Assembly: GCF_026212465.1 (NCBI RefSeq)
Contig: NC_080049.1
Span: 34,888,885-34,952,884, forward strand
Reading direction: 5' to 3'
DNA length: 64,000 nt
From: Amaranthus tricolor
Lineage: Eukaryota > Streptophyta > Magnoliopsida > Caryophyllales > Amaranthaceae
In this document: positions 11,801-22,813 of the stretch, piece after piece
Numbering within the stretch: the stretch's first letter is position 1
Layout: every line of letters starts with the position of its first letter
Position numbers and translations under genes: made by a program
Notes under the pieces: model-generated
The model's database searches: none
The model's input: the letters and a program-made list of their open reading frames with translations, nothing else
What the model was told of the DNA's origin: nothing

Positions 11801-13452
11801 ATTTACCTCAAACCCACTAATGCAATTTTATTCCATAACCTTGAAGTCATGGGCCCAAGCTGTATGCCACTAGGCTAATCTTGGCTTTTTTGTGACTATG
11901 TTGATTGCCGAAGATGATAGTTTGATTTCTAGAGTTTTTTAAAGTCTCAAATTGGGTCAGACATGATTAGGTGACTATAAAGTTCTTCTCGAAAGTTCTT
12001 GGTTTTCATCACTTGTAAATTGTATCATTGTCTTTTCATACCCCGGTGAAACCACTTCTTGGCAAAATGTTTTGTCTCAATATTTGTGTGTTTTTTCGAA
12101 TTAAGCCATTGTTTGTTTTTTCTGGAGGGGGGAGGTTCCTAGGTGCTTATTGTGAAACACATCTTTTCCTGGGCTGCTTTACTTGTTAGAATTGGTGGTG
12201 AAAGACTCCTTTAAAAGGACAATGCAAGTCTGCTGTACTCAATGAGTGAACCTTTTAGCTTATCTCCTCTCTTCTACTATAGCGAGTCTTACTCTGATAT
12301 ATTGGCTACTTTCTGGAGAACAGAAATTTGAATGTGGTATAGTGGTAGTGATCTCCCAAACCCAGTCTACTTCTTTGTTCTGAGCATCAATTGGTATTAA
12401 AAGCTGCAATTGGTGTATCTTGGTCCATACTGTGATTTGCCTCCAGCGGAAAGGTTTTTATTTTTTATTTTTCTAATTCTTGTTGATTACTCATGGTTGT
12501 TAAAGTTCTATATGTACATCCAACCCCTTCAACCCCGCTTAGGCATTGGAGTAATGCACTGTTTTTTAGTTTATGTTGACTGGTTAATATACGTAAAACA
12601 GTTTCTACTAGTTTCTCTAGGCTAAAACTCTCTAGATGTATGTCACTGTGCATATTAACTACATCGAGGGAACTCGGGTTCGAATTTCATTGATCGGAAT
12701 TCAAGATTATGAGCAATCGATATCTGGAGCTCGAGTGAATCTATGTGTTCAAACAAACATCCTACTAGTTTCTTAGGATAAAAAGGAATTCTGGTCTGGA
12801 TTTTTAATTCAATTTATAACCAAAACTCTTATGTCAAGATAAAATATAACAATGGGGTTTTCTCTTAAAGTTCTAGCATAGTTGATATTATAAAAATTGT
12901 TTGATTTTTCTTTATGCATTTCATGTGGATAGATCCTCTTTGTTCTTGTATTTGTTCCTAGTGCCAGAAAGGTCTTTGTCCAAGAAAGTTGCAACTGTTT
13001 TTTTCTCGCGGGCTGTTTTTAGTTTGATGGCAAGTTCTGTGGGCCTGTATTGTCTTTGATTCCCCTTTCTTTTTTGTACTCCTTTCCAGGTTGCAGAAAG
13101 GGCACTATTCCTGTGGAACAATGATCACATTGAAAACTTGATCAAACACAACTGCAAGATTATTTTACCTATTGTATTTCCTGCACTGGAAAGGAATACA
13201 CGAAATCATTGGAACCAGGCTGTTCATAGCTTGACCCTCAACGTACGAAAGATCTTGTATGACTTTGATTCCGAGCTTTTCGAGGAGTGTTTACAAAAGT
13301 TTCTGGAAGATGAATCAATGGAACAGGAAGTAGACGTCAAACGTGAAGCGACTTGGAAAAGATTAGAAGAAATTGCTGCAGGAAAAGCGAAAATTACGGA
13401 ACCAGTGCTCGTCCCCCTCATTTTACCAGCTCGTATCACTTCTGGTCTTTGA
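8889..13452 (+). pseudogene. PP2A B' (B56) regulatory subunit, copy A, frameshifted
   Basis: Two exons, 8889-10083 and 13090-13452, are separated by a 3.0-kb GT..AG intron. The protein matches the B56 family: [40 protein letters not shown] and [10 protein letters not shown]56 subunits select substrates for the PP2A core enzyme. Compared with copy B, an 11-bp deletion at about 9342-9346 (after ...GKFSENVMQ) shifts the frame, and translation stops within a few codons (NGICKLI) at 9368. Later parts also carry unusual changes at otherwise conserved positions (YWPIT to YWRIT, SKE to SKD, ELEE to ELKE, QMPEF to QMTEF, HRIYG to HRLYG), which fits relaxed constraint. About 830 bp of upstream DNA present in copy B is missing. 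A truncated product from the ATG at 9346 is possible but lacks the N-terminal third. Confidence 0.92.
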
Positions 13453-14324
13453 TCGCCCAAGCAAAGATCACTCCTTTTTTCGTAGTTTACGTGGGTGGGC
13501 TTGAATATTTTTTGACGCCTACTTCATTAACCGATGAAATATAACAGAGTTCCGCGGGTGGAGTTTCTCGGGTGTTCATTGACTTCTTTGTTAGTACTCT
13601 CGTTTTTCCTTGGCCAAAAGCCGAAAGGAGGAAAACCCCATCTAGCCGCTGTTTGTAGCTTTTGTTTTAATTTCTGAAACTCAGTAGTTAGATTTACTTA
13701 GATATTAATTATGGGGTAGATTTTAATTGAAAAGAGGAAGGGAAAAAATGGCATAAAATCAGAAAATTGTGAAAAATTGGCAGCAGTTGGAAGATTGTAT
13801 TTGTACAGTTGTGATATATTCCTTGTTTGGCTTTATATAATTATAATTTTTTCTTTGGAAGGTGGTTTGTTTGTTTGTTTGTTTGTTTAATAGAGTATTG
13901 AATTCAAATAAACCAAACATTCCTTATATATTTTCTTGGTTGAAGGCTGGTTGGTTGGCTGGCTTGCCAAATGTTTTGAACCTTTCTTATAAATTTTGCG
14001 GGAGAATCATAGGTGAACTTAGCATTTAAAAATTTTCTCAATTATTTATTTGATAAGATTTGACTTTTACCACATATAGGAAAAATAAAATTCCCTCTCT
14101 TTCAAACATATATTGAATTTTTGGCCTTACTCCGGCATCATGAAAAATAAAATTTTACATTTTGGTCTTTGGATAATTTTGTAGTCTTTAATTTCTCCCC
14201 TAATTCTGATCATAGTTTCAATGAACTGGATTAATTGGACATGATGATGATAAACTATTAAATTATTAGGCATTTGACTTTAGATAGAATCGTAATTTGA
14301 GAAATGATAATGAAAATTTGAATT

Positions 14325-14725
14325 AATTAAGCAAAAATATATATAAAAAAAATCACATTATAGTCAATTTTTAAATCTATTTTCCAAGATAAGCATTTTT
14401 TTCCCAGATTTGAGGTTTGAGGCTGTTCGCACTTTGTAACAGCAAACAAAGTTAAAATTTCGTCAAATAAGGGGAATTGCTGTTTTTAGCTCACATCTAT
14501 TCGTTGTTGCTAACAGCGAACAAAGACTGGAGATCAAAAATAGTCAAAATCTTTGTTCTCTGTTAATAACAGAGAACAAACTCTTTGACTTGTTTTGACC
14601 TCCAGTCTTTGTTCGCTGTTACTAGCAGCGAACAACCCCAAACCACAAATTTGAAAAAAAATTGTTTATCTTGAAAATTATTTTGCAAAATTTGTTATTG
14701 TATGAATTTTTTATATTTTTTTTTG
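14325..14725. mobile_element. Foldback MITE with long nested hairpin, unit A copy
   Basis: Outer arms of roughly 75-90 nt pair (caagataagcatttttt... against the complement of ...aaattgtttatcttg). Inner arms pair almost perfectly (aacagcgaacaaagactgg at about 14513 with ccagtctttgttcgctgtt at about 14611). The centre, ctctgttaataacagag, is itself palindromic. No ORF is present. The edges are approximate and I could not define a target duplication. A diverged copy is in unit B at about 29560-29960. Confidence 0.7.
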
Positions 14726-14893
14726 ACTAAAAAGTCAAAGCAACATTTACAATAGTAGTTATTTTTATTTTAATTGGTTCAATTTGAAAACAAATGGGTG
14801 AGAGAGAGAAAAAGGGTGTGGTTTGAAGTTTATTTAACACTACTTTCTGATTCTAACCTTTGATACAATTGTATGTCATCTTTGTCTTTCTAG

Positions 14894-17800
14894 GTTCCAG
14901 TTGTTCTACTAATGTGCGAATTCTTGAAAGAAGATGGTAACTCTCCAGCATTATTACGGTTTTCTGAAGTTGTTAGTCTTTTCCATGAATTTGGCCATGT
15001 GGTAAGTTTTGAATGTTGTGTTTTCAAAATCAAAACTTTTGTTTTTGACTGCATGTTTTATGTGCTTCCATTTGGAATTCCCTTCTGCGATCTATTCTGA
15101 ATGATATCCCTGTCTTAGCCAGTAAATGAAAACATAAACTCGTCTTTTTGTACTTTTCTGTAGTACTCGAAGCTCCTTATTTGTCAGGCTTAGATATTAT
15201 ATTGTTAGAAGCCTATGGTATTCTTCTTTCTGATGATGTCAAATGCAAATCAGTAATCGCCTTCTGTACTTTTGTTGAAAGTTGAATATATTATGAAGAC
15301 TGTTATCGACTTGAAAACAAGAGTATAAAATAAGAGCGAAGATGACATTCAATATTGATATTGATAGTTCTTGGACTATATTGCAAGTACAAGATAAACC
15401 CAAGATTTTAGCATTCAAGTGAGAATCCAAAAACTCACAAAAGAAAAAATCTGTCAGCTGATTTCTTTTCTCTTTACTTTTGTATTATTGAGTAGTCATT
15501 CCAACTCCTTTCTCGTCTAACTGATTCTCTTGTTTGAAACTCTTTTAACACTTTGCTGACCCTCACTTTTTATGTGCTTGGATAAGAAGGAAGAGAAGGG
15601 AAGGGAAGGAAAGGAAATTGATGGTTGCAAATTCTTTCCCTTTTTAGGAAAGACATGGTTTGGAAGACACAATCCCACCTTCCTTCCCCTTATCCTCGCT
15701 TCACGTTCCCTCTCTTTTGTGACCATCACTGTCCACACTCTAACACAGCGTCACAGCCTCATAAGCCTTTTCTTAATAGGCATTACGGTTGTTCTTCATG
15801 CTCTCTAGTGCTTTAAATTATTAGATGTCCTCACTCTATGTAATAGAAACTTCCCTGTTATGTTACGTAACCCCCTTATATAACCTTTTTGATAGTTCCG
15901 CGATGTTAAATCCCGTTATATAGCGGTGCATGAAATTTCATGGTCAAAACACCGTGTTGACCATTGCGTAACGTTTAACGCCCGTTATTTTACAGTTATA
16001 ATGATATTTCACCGTTACAACGTTATGTCTTCTCGTTAAAATTTCATTAATACCCTTTAACTTTATTTATTACGATCACTTCAATCATAGTTACTCATAA
16101 TTTTAGTTGATAAACCAAATAATGAACTAATAACTAATAAATTAATTATTAATTATACACTATAAAAATCTCAAATATTGCAATTATAATAGCTTGTTGC
16201 ATATTATTGCATAATTATAGTAGTTCATGCGAGTCCACACTAATAAAAGGAGTGGCATATCTCATTATGAATACTGAAATTTTCTATTGAGACTAATAGA
16301 CTGAAATGCTCCATAACCCTTAAACCATATGTATATGCGACCAAGCATGCACAACTTATAATCATCACAGCACACACACGCACAAAAGAAAGAAAGTATT
16401 GGCTGCTAAGTGATGCTTTGCTTGTGTCAAGTCACAAGTGTCTTTAATCTTTGGTGGATAAAACTTAAAAAGATAATGTTTCTTGTCTTGAATTGAAATT
16501 GTGATCATCAGTTAATGGCTTTAGCTTGGTAATGATTTATCAGGTCCACCCTTTGTGTAATCGTGCATCACTTGCTCGGTTCTCTGGCTTGTGTGTTGAT
16601 CATGATTTTGTTGAGATTCCTGGGCATGTTTTTGAAAATTGGTAAAGTTTTTCACCTTTTTGGGAAGAAAATTCTTTTGGAAATCATCCGAGCCGACATA
16701 GTTTTCTTTTATAATTTATGAATAGGTGCTTCGAGAGCAGCATCTTGAAATTAATATCTGGTTATTATCAGGTAATTGCAGCCTTCATCTATGCTCATAC
16801 TACTCTCCCAGTTTCTAGTTTGCAGCTTGCAGTTTGATATAGATTAAAGATAGATAGTGGCATATTGGTGCATGTTTGCTATTGATTGTTGTCCGAGAAT
16901 AACAAGAAAATCTAATCTCGTAATTCATACTGAGTTGAGAATGTCCAGCTAGATACTCTTTCTCATACTACTTGCTCTTCAGTTTCCTATAGTTTTTTAG
17001 TACTTGTTAAGCTGATGCTATATATTATAATGGTCCTTCTTATAGGATGTCACAAGGCCAATCAAGGATGACGTTTGTAATTCTTTGAGGAAATGGCGAT
17101 ATTCATTTTCTGCTCTTAAGTTGAGGCAGGAAATTCTTTACTGTAAGCAATATTCCTATGTCCTGGAATTATCAAATAATTTCTTTGTACATGAAGACAG
17201 TTTGCTATTTGTCAACTCTTTTTAACTTTTATACTCAGCTTCGTGTTTACTGCATGTTGATCTCTGGAACATTACGGTTGCCTTCGGTTGAAGGAAATAT
17301 GCATGATATTAGTGCTGTAAAGTAATTTCAGGTTTAAAGAACATTTCCTAATGTAAACCCTGGTGATGTGATGCTCACTTTTCACTTACCACTTACCAGA
17401 AGAACGTACGTCTTCTGTTTGATTGTTGGTCCAAAGTTTGTCATTGGTGTGGTTATCGTCAAGGTGAAGTGAGCACAAATATTTATAGTGCTATGGTGAC
17501 AGTTTGTATGAAGATTGAACTAACTTTGCTGTAAATTTGGGCATATTAAAAACTAAGCCTAAATTTATGCTGCTTAAATGGGCTTACGTTATTCTGTACA
17601 TATTGTATTCGAATTGTAGGATTCAACGTACTTCATGCTGCTTTCATCTTGATCCTTGAGATGTTATGATCTTCTGTTCTTTTTAGATAATACCATTTGG
17701 CTAATCAACAATACTGTCGGGTGACCTGTCAATGTGTATGTGCTTTATGGATAATCTGTTAAATTATACTAAAAGCCTAAAACCCCTTTTCTAGGTCTTT

Positions 17801-19082
17801 TTGATCAAATAATACTTCTACTGACAACGTCAACTTCCTCGAGTTGTTCAAGTTTCTTCATCCCAAGGTAAACAAATGGTTACACTGGCATAATATACTA
17901 GTTCTCCTTTCAGATTGGATTTTTGGCTGAGTTGTCTTTCGTTTTCCAGGTGATGTTGGGGTTACCAATCTTGGAAGGTACTAACCCAGCTTCATGTTTT
18001 CCACACTCAGCAATTGGTTATGAAGCTAGTTGCTACAGTCGTGTATGGAGCAAGGTGTCCAGCAATCTCTTCTTACTATATATTATGATCAATTGTCTTG
18101 GTGATTGTTTGTATTGCATTGATCAGTCATTGGCAATCTAATTTTATCTTAAATTAGGCTTCTTTTGTTGCCAGAAAAAATAGTGGTCTTATCCTCCAAC
18201 TTTAATGGTTTTTAGGTGTTTGCTGCTGATATATTTGCTTCCAAGTTTCATGATGGTGGACTCAACCATCATATTGGCATGCAGTTCCGCAACAAGGTGA
18301 AATTTATCTTATGCCTTCTAATATTTGAAAGGAATGCGTGACAGGCATTCTGGTCTCTCTTTTACCAGTGTCCCATATATGATATACCGTTCATTCCAAG
18401 GGTGCATAAAGATGCATGATGGCATGTGTTTATTCTGATCTTTTGTTTTATCATTTCCCTCGAACTTCCAGCCCTTTTATCTTTATATTGGCAGTTATAA
18501 AAGAGAAAAAAGAGTACCCCTATAAAGTTTAACGTGCTGTTTGTTTAGGATTTTAAATGCATACTAGCATCAGCAGTGGATCTAGACCATACTGAAGTAG
18601 GCACCGACACCATTCATCATGATCTTCTTTATAGAATGCAGTTTGCTGTTAGGTTTTGCATATGATGTGGAATTGATTCTTGTGATCATACTCATTATTA
18701 GTTCAAAATGCATCTCATGGGGGCACTGCCTTCTTTGCCTCATTGGACAGTTTGCTAGAACAGTTTACATCAAAAGAACCTGATGACCAAATCCACGCCT
18801 ATTTTTTCACCTTTTATTACTTGAGTCAAGAAGTTTAATTCATTAATTGAGGCAGAAGAAACTTTCATCTTTTATTTTTAAAAGGCTTATGGCCATTATG
18901 TGTTCCTTTTAGGAAGGAGCACAAATCATATCTGACATGATTCATGTGCAGTTTGTTTATACTGCTCATTTGTCCTAGAAATTTGGGTTTATGTTTGAAC
19001 CCATTCCTTTCGCATCTCCATCTGGCAGGTACTCGCTCCACGGGGAGCCAAAGATCCACTTGAGTGTTTGTTATTTGTGTGA
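14894..19082 (+). pseudogene. Thimet oligopeptidase copy B: 5'-truncated, frameshifted, C-terminus deleted
   Basis: Exons by eye: 14894-15001, 16544-16641, 16726-16771, 17046-17142, 17795-17867, 17950-18054, 18216-18296 and 19029-19082. The first contains the M3 zinc motif HEFGHV, and the second supplies CNRASLARFSGL and FVEIPG with the third metal-ligand glutamate, so this is family M3 thimet oligopeptidase. Everything upstream of the catalytic exon is lost at the duplication junction (14835). Exon 5 is 73 nt where phase requires 74; a missing base near 17812 (gatcaaataat|acttct) shifts the frame. The last exon has G to R in LAPGGAKDP, and a 662-bp deletion relative to unit A, at a 4-bp microhomology gtta, replaces the last roughly 20 residues by LLFV and a stop. 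It is not functional. Confidence 0.9.
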
Positions 19083-19325
19083 AGTTTTAAATCATGTTTG
19101 CTAATTGCTATCATAGGTCAATCGAAAACGAACAAACCCTTTTAATACGAAATAAGATACATTCATCCACCCTCACAAACCCCGCTTAGTCGGGAGTTTC
19201 ACGGAGTCACTCAATGACATTAGGGAAGTAAAATTTGTGTATCAGTTTAGGCTGCATTTTTTTTTGAAGTGCAGTTTAGGCTGCATTAATTACTGTAGTT
19301 GGTGGGTTATAAGTTTGTAGCATTC

Positions 19326-19571
19326 TCATTTCTCCTCCATCATAGCCTTAATCAAGAGACTAATACACATAACACAATGATTCATGTTAATCGACACTTT
19401 GACAGATTCATCCTCTGGTATGAAGAAAGAGCTTGAGCTCTGAAAGGTACAAGAAACTACAATATCGTAATGCTTTCCAGTTTCCACCACTTTCATGAAG
19501 GGTGTTCTAATCTCAGCTTTTACAAAAGCCAAGGCAGAAAAGGGTCCGTGCACTTGGATGCGGTGCGACAT
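19326..19571 (-). other. Unrecognised coding-like segment in the spacer (unit B)
   Basis: An 81-codon - strand frame contains HRIQVHGPFSALAFVKAEI and FFIPEDESVKVSINMNH. The same sequence occurs in unit A (about 1897-2260) but is interrupted there by about 110 bp of extra AT-rich DNA near 2067-2175, so the frame is not preserved in both. I do not recognise a family; it may be an exon remnant of a decayed gene or a chance frame. Confidence 0.2.
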
Positions 19572-19619
19572 CGGTTATTGTGCCTCAATAAATCATACAC
19601 CCTCGTGTAAAGAATAATT

Positions 19620-20525
19620 TTCAAATTACTCCTTCACAACTCTACTTTTTGTTAAATTATTGCTCTCTTTTTCTCATTTTATTCTAGTCTCTGATCATTC
19701 AGGGTTTGTCATTATTAATATCTTCCATTATCAGGGGCCATTTTATTGGAAAATGTTGCATCTTTGTCGGAATTTTTATTTTTAAACTATTTTTTATTTT
19801 GTCTATTTTTATAATTTCCTTTATATCACTAATAATTTGGTGCCCCTATTGTGTCAATAATAACATGCTACTCCCCATCACTATATAATGCGTATGAATA
19901 TTGAATACTAATTCTCTTTAGAGGTGTTGATTCGGGTTTGATATTTAGGATTTGTTTCTTTTTCAGATTGTTCAGTTTAGATTTTATCAATCTTGTTTGC
20001 GAGCTTGATTTGGATAATTAATTTTAAATTTTAATCAATAAAAATAATTAAAGGGGATCAAGCACGGGCCAATCAAAACCAAGGTTCGTCGCTAGCTGAA
20101 CTATTATTAGGCTTATCCTTTGGGAATGTGGGAGACAAAGTCTGTGTGCGATAACTTACGAAAGGTTGTTAGAGTCAAGTCCTCTCTAAAGTGACAATTG
20201 AATTAGACAGTCTCAAAGAAATGGTAGCGAATGCGATTTGCTTGTACACTCGGTGATTCTTTGGTGCTATTGGACATCAATTGTGTCCTCAGACTAGGGT
20301 TATTCTATCAATCAGTTGGATTTTAGGTCGAATTTTCATAACTCAAATTATTTTAAATTTAAATTATATTCGTCTATTTAATAAATATCTCATGTTAATT
20401 TTAATTCAAGTCATTTTAGATTTAAGTCTCTATATAAACATTATTAAGTTTGTAATTAGTAATACTATAAGTTAAATTAGTTTTGGGTCAATTTCTAAAA
20501 TAAATTTAAATCTTTATTTTGAACC
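19620..20525. other. Unit-B-specific 906-bp segment opposite the Ty3 fragment
   Basis: Sequence between aaagaataatt and cttaattagttagg is present only here; unit A has the truncated Ty3 element instead. It is AT-rich, has no convincing gene, and shows no TIR or LTR ends. The simplest reading is ancestral spacer lost from unit A together with the 5' half of the retrotransposon. Confidence 0.7.
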
Positions 20526-20872
20526 CTTAATTAGTTAGGTAAGTCTTCCTATTTGTTGACTTCCAAATCAACATCAATTTATTTGGATACAAATTGGGCT
20601 TAAACATGAGGGCGGACAAAATAGTAAGATTTCAAGTAGATTATATTTTTTTGTTAACCATTGACTACTAATTAGATTTGATTTTTATTCAATTCTACTT
20701 GTTCAATTAAATTTGAAAATATCTTAATGCAATGAACATAAAATACAAATTTTTTTTATCTTTTTAAAAATGTTTTAAAAATAACTAGCGTCGATCAAAT
20801 TTATATCAAATTAGATACTATTAACTATCAATTGGATAATAGTTGACAAATATTCGAGAATCATAGGTTAGC

Positions 20873-20888
20873 CTAGTGAAGTAGTGAT
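20873..20888. other. hAT excision footprint (ctagtgaa gtagtgat)
   Basis: In unit A the hAT element at 6831-7791 lies between two ctagtgat copies. At the same site unit B has ctagtgaa directly followed by gtagtgat. That is both target duplications with the last base of the left copy (T to A) and the first base of the right copy (C to G) replaced by their complements, the form known for hAT (Ac/Ds-type) excision followed by hairpin opening and joining. Confidence 0.88.
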
Positions 20889-21036
20889 CGGTGACTTTTT
20901 CTTCCACTTTTGTGATATATATGCAATTCTCACCATCTACATAATATATTTATTGTCTCTCCTCCTTATATAAATTTTCTAACCTATCCAAAATAAAAAA
21001 TATAAATATATATTGAAAGACTATCTAAAATTAAAA

Positions 21037-21354
21037 AATTAAATAATAATTTGCGAATTATAATTTTAAAGTTTAGTACTTTTGCAAATTACAGTCTTAA
21101 TGTATATTTTTTTCGAATTACAGCCACTGAAGTATCAAAGTTTATAGGTTTAAGTCAAAAACACATAACTTCGACCACTTAATTTAAAATTCTGACCATC
21201 AAAATAGTCGAATTCTGTGTTTTGGCATGAGCCTTTAAATTTTGATACTTTAATGGCTGTAATTTATAAAATAATTTATAAAAAATAAATATTAAAACTG
21301 TAATTCTAAGTCGCAAAAATAATAAACTTTAAAATTATAATTTACAAATTATTC
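21037..21354. mobile_element. Long-TIR MITE, Mutator-like, unit B copy (about 318 bp)
   Basis: Counterpart of 7948-8262, again between aaaattaaaa repeats (21027-21036 and 21355-21364). Substitutions and small indels distinguish the two copies. It lies upstream of the intact PP2A gene copy B. Confidence 0.65.
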
Positions 21355-22813
21355 AAAATTAAAAGAACATAAAATTTTTGGAAACCCGGATTTTTTTAGT
21401 CAAGCACCATGAAATGGGAAGCCGTCAACCTATGTGTTGTTAGACAGAGTCAAATTGTCAACGGGAAGACAACTTCTTAATGGAAGAACACATAGATAAT
21501 ACAACATCTTGTGTTGTACCGTGTTTGATATAATAAATTTATTTTTTAAAATAATTATTTTAAAATGATAAGTGATTATTTAAGATTGCAAATAAATTAT
21601 TTAAAGACATTAAATTTACATTAAACTAATTCAAGAAAAATAATCTCTATCATAATATTGTCGAATTTGTAATTATTCAAATTTATACTTTTGATATAAT
21701 GGAGTATATAAGTATATGGCTTTTATTTTTCTCACCATTATTGATTATTCTCTCTGGTCTCTTTTCTTTTTAAATGTTACTATATTCATGGACAGTCTTA
21801 CTAATTCTTTTTATGGAGTATTTGATTTGATATTTTATTTGGGCTTTTATTTTTTTTTTTTGTTTTCTTATCTTTTTCTAAATTATCATTAATAAAAAAG
21901 TATAACTTTCTTTATTGGAACTTGCCCTACAAATTATGATATTCCAAACAAGCATATGAAATTAGGTCATTTTGTTTTTCTAAAGAAAATAATAACGTTT
22001 TCTTTTTCTTTTAATTATTTTTCAAAATTAGTTTTTAAGAAGCCACAGAAATAATTATTGTGGTATGAGAAATTTTCATTATTTTTATAATTCAAAATTT
22101 AAATTGGAAAAAGAGGGATATCAGTTTTATTATTTCTTTTTACACAGATTTTGTAAACAATAAATTAGACAGTGTCATTTTCTCATCACTTATTCATAGT
22201 GGATTTACACGTTCAAGTTTCTTCTTTCATCTTTTATTTTGAATTAGGTCCCAAAATATTGAATCTTTGCTGCTCTATTGTTCCGGTGAAAACCCGAAAA
22301 AGAAAAGTGAAGAATTTTTTTAGGGTATAATTTTATTGTAAAAAATCAGAAAAAAAAAACAAGTATTTCAACTTTCAAGGGACAAGGCAATAGGGTTTGA
22401 TGATTTTGAATTGTATTGTGAACCGCTGAATTGGGTTTTGGTTACAATTTTTGATGGTAAATTTCTGTTTCATGTTATAAGAGAGTTTAATTTTTGCCCC
22501 CTTTTTGTTTGGTGCAATTGTTTTGCATGCTTGAGCACTTTTTGAATTTGAATTGGTATCTGAGTTAGGTTGATATATTGTGCAAATTTTTAATCAAGAT
22601 GATTTTTTCATTTGGATGTGGTAGAATTTTTCTGGGTTTGTTTGATTGAGTCTAAATTTGATGAACAAGTTTGTAATCTAGAAGGAAAAAGCAAAAAGGA
22701 TTGCATATTAACTGTTTGTGACTGGTCTTTTGGTAATATTTGCTTTGGTTTCGTGTGAATTTTGCAAAAGATTTCAAGAAATTGGTATATAGTAATTGGT
22801 GTTTTAGTGAGCA

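Larger units (their letters stand above)
1..14835 (+). repeat. Tandem segmental duplication, unit A (partial, enters from the left)
   Basis: Position 1 aligns with about 18093, and near-identical sequence follows in the same order through the TOP 3' exons, spacer, PP2A B' gene and downstream MITE. Homology ends at about 14835 (...gtttgaagttt), matching about 30842 in unit B. After 14835 the sequence switches directly to a TOP intron. Differences between the units are mainly discrete indels plus scattered substitutions, so the duplication is recent relative to the third PP2A paralogue at 31914. Unit A carries the intact TOP end but a frameshifted PP2A gene. Confidence 0.93.

Noticed and set aside
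12410..12653. Open frames on both strands within the PP2A intron, identical in both units (also 27440-27683)
   Set aside because: They lie within a spliced intron. Their identity reflects recent duplication rather than coding constraint, and the peptides look random.
15517..15816. Overlapping open frames on both strands in a TOP-B intron
   Set aside because: They lie in low-complexity purine/pyrimidine-rich sequence (gaaggaagagaaggg), which keeps several frames open by composition.
15840..16060. Repeat-like gttacgtaac/taacgcccgtta motifs suggesting another MITE
   Set aside because: I could not find paired ends or a target duplication, and the counterpart in unit A lies outside the window.
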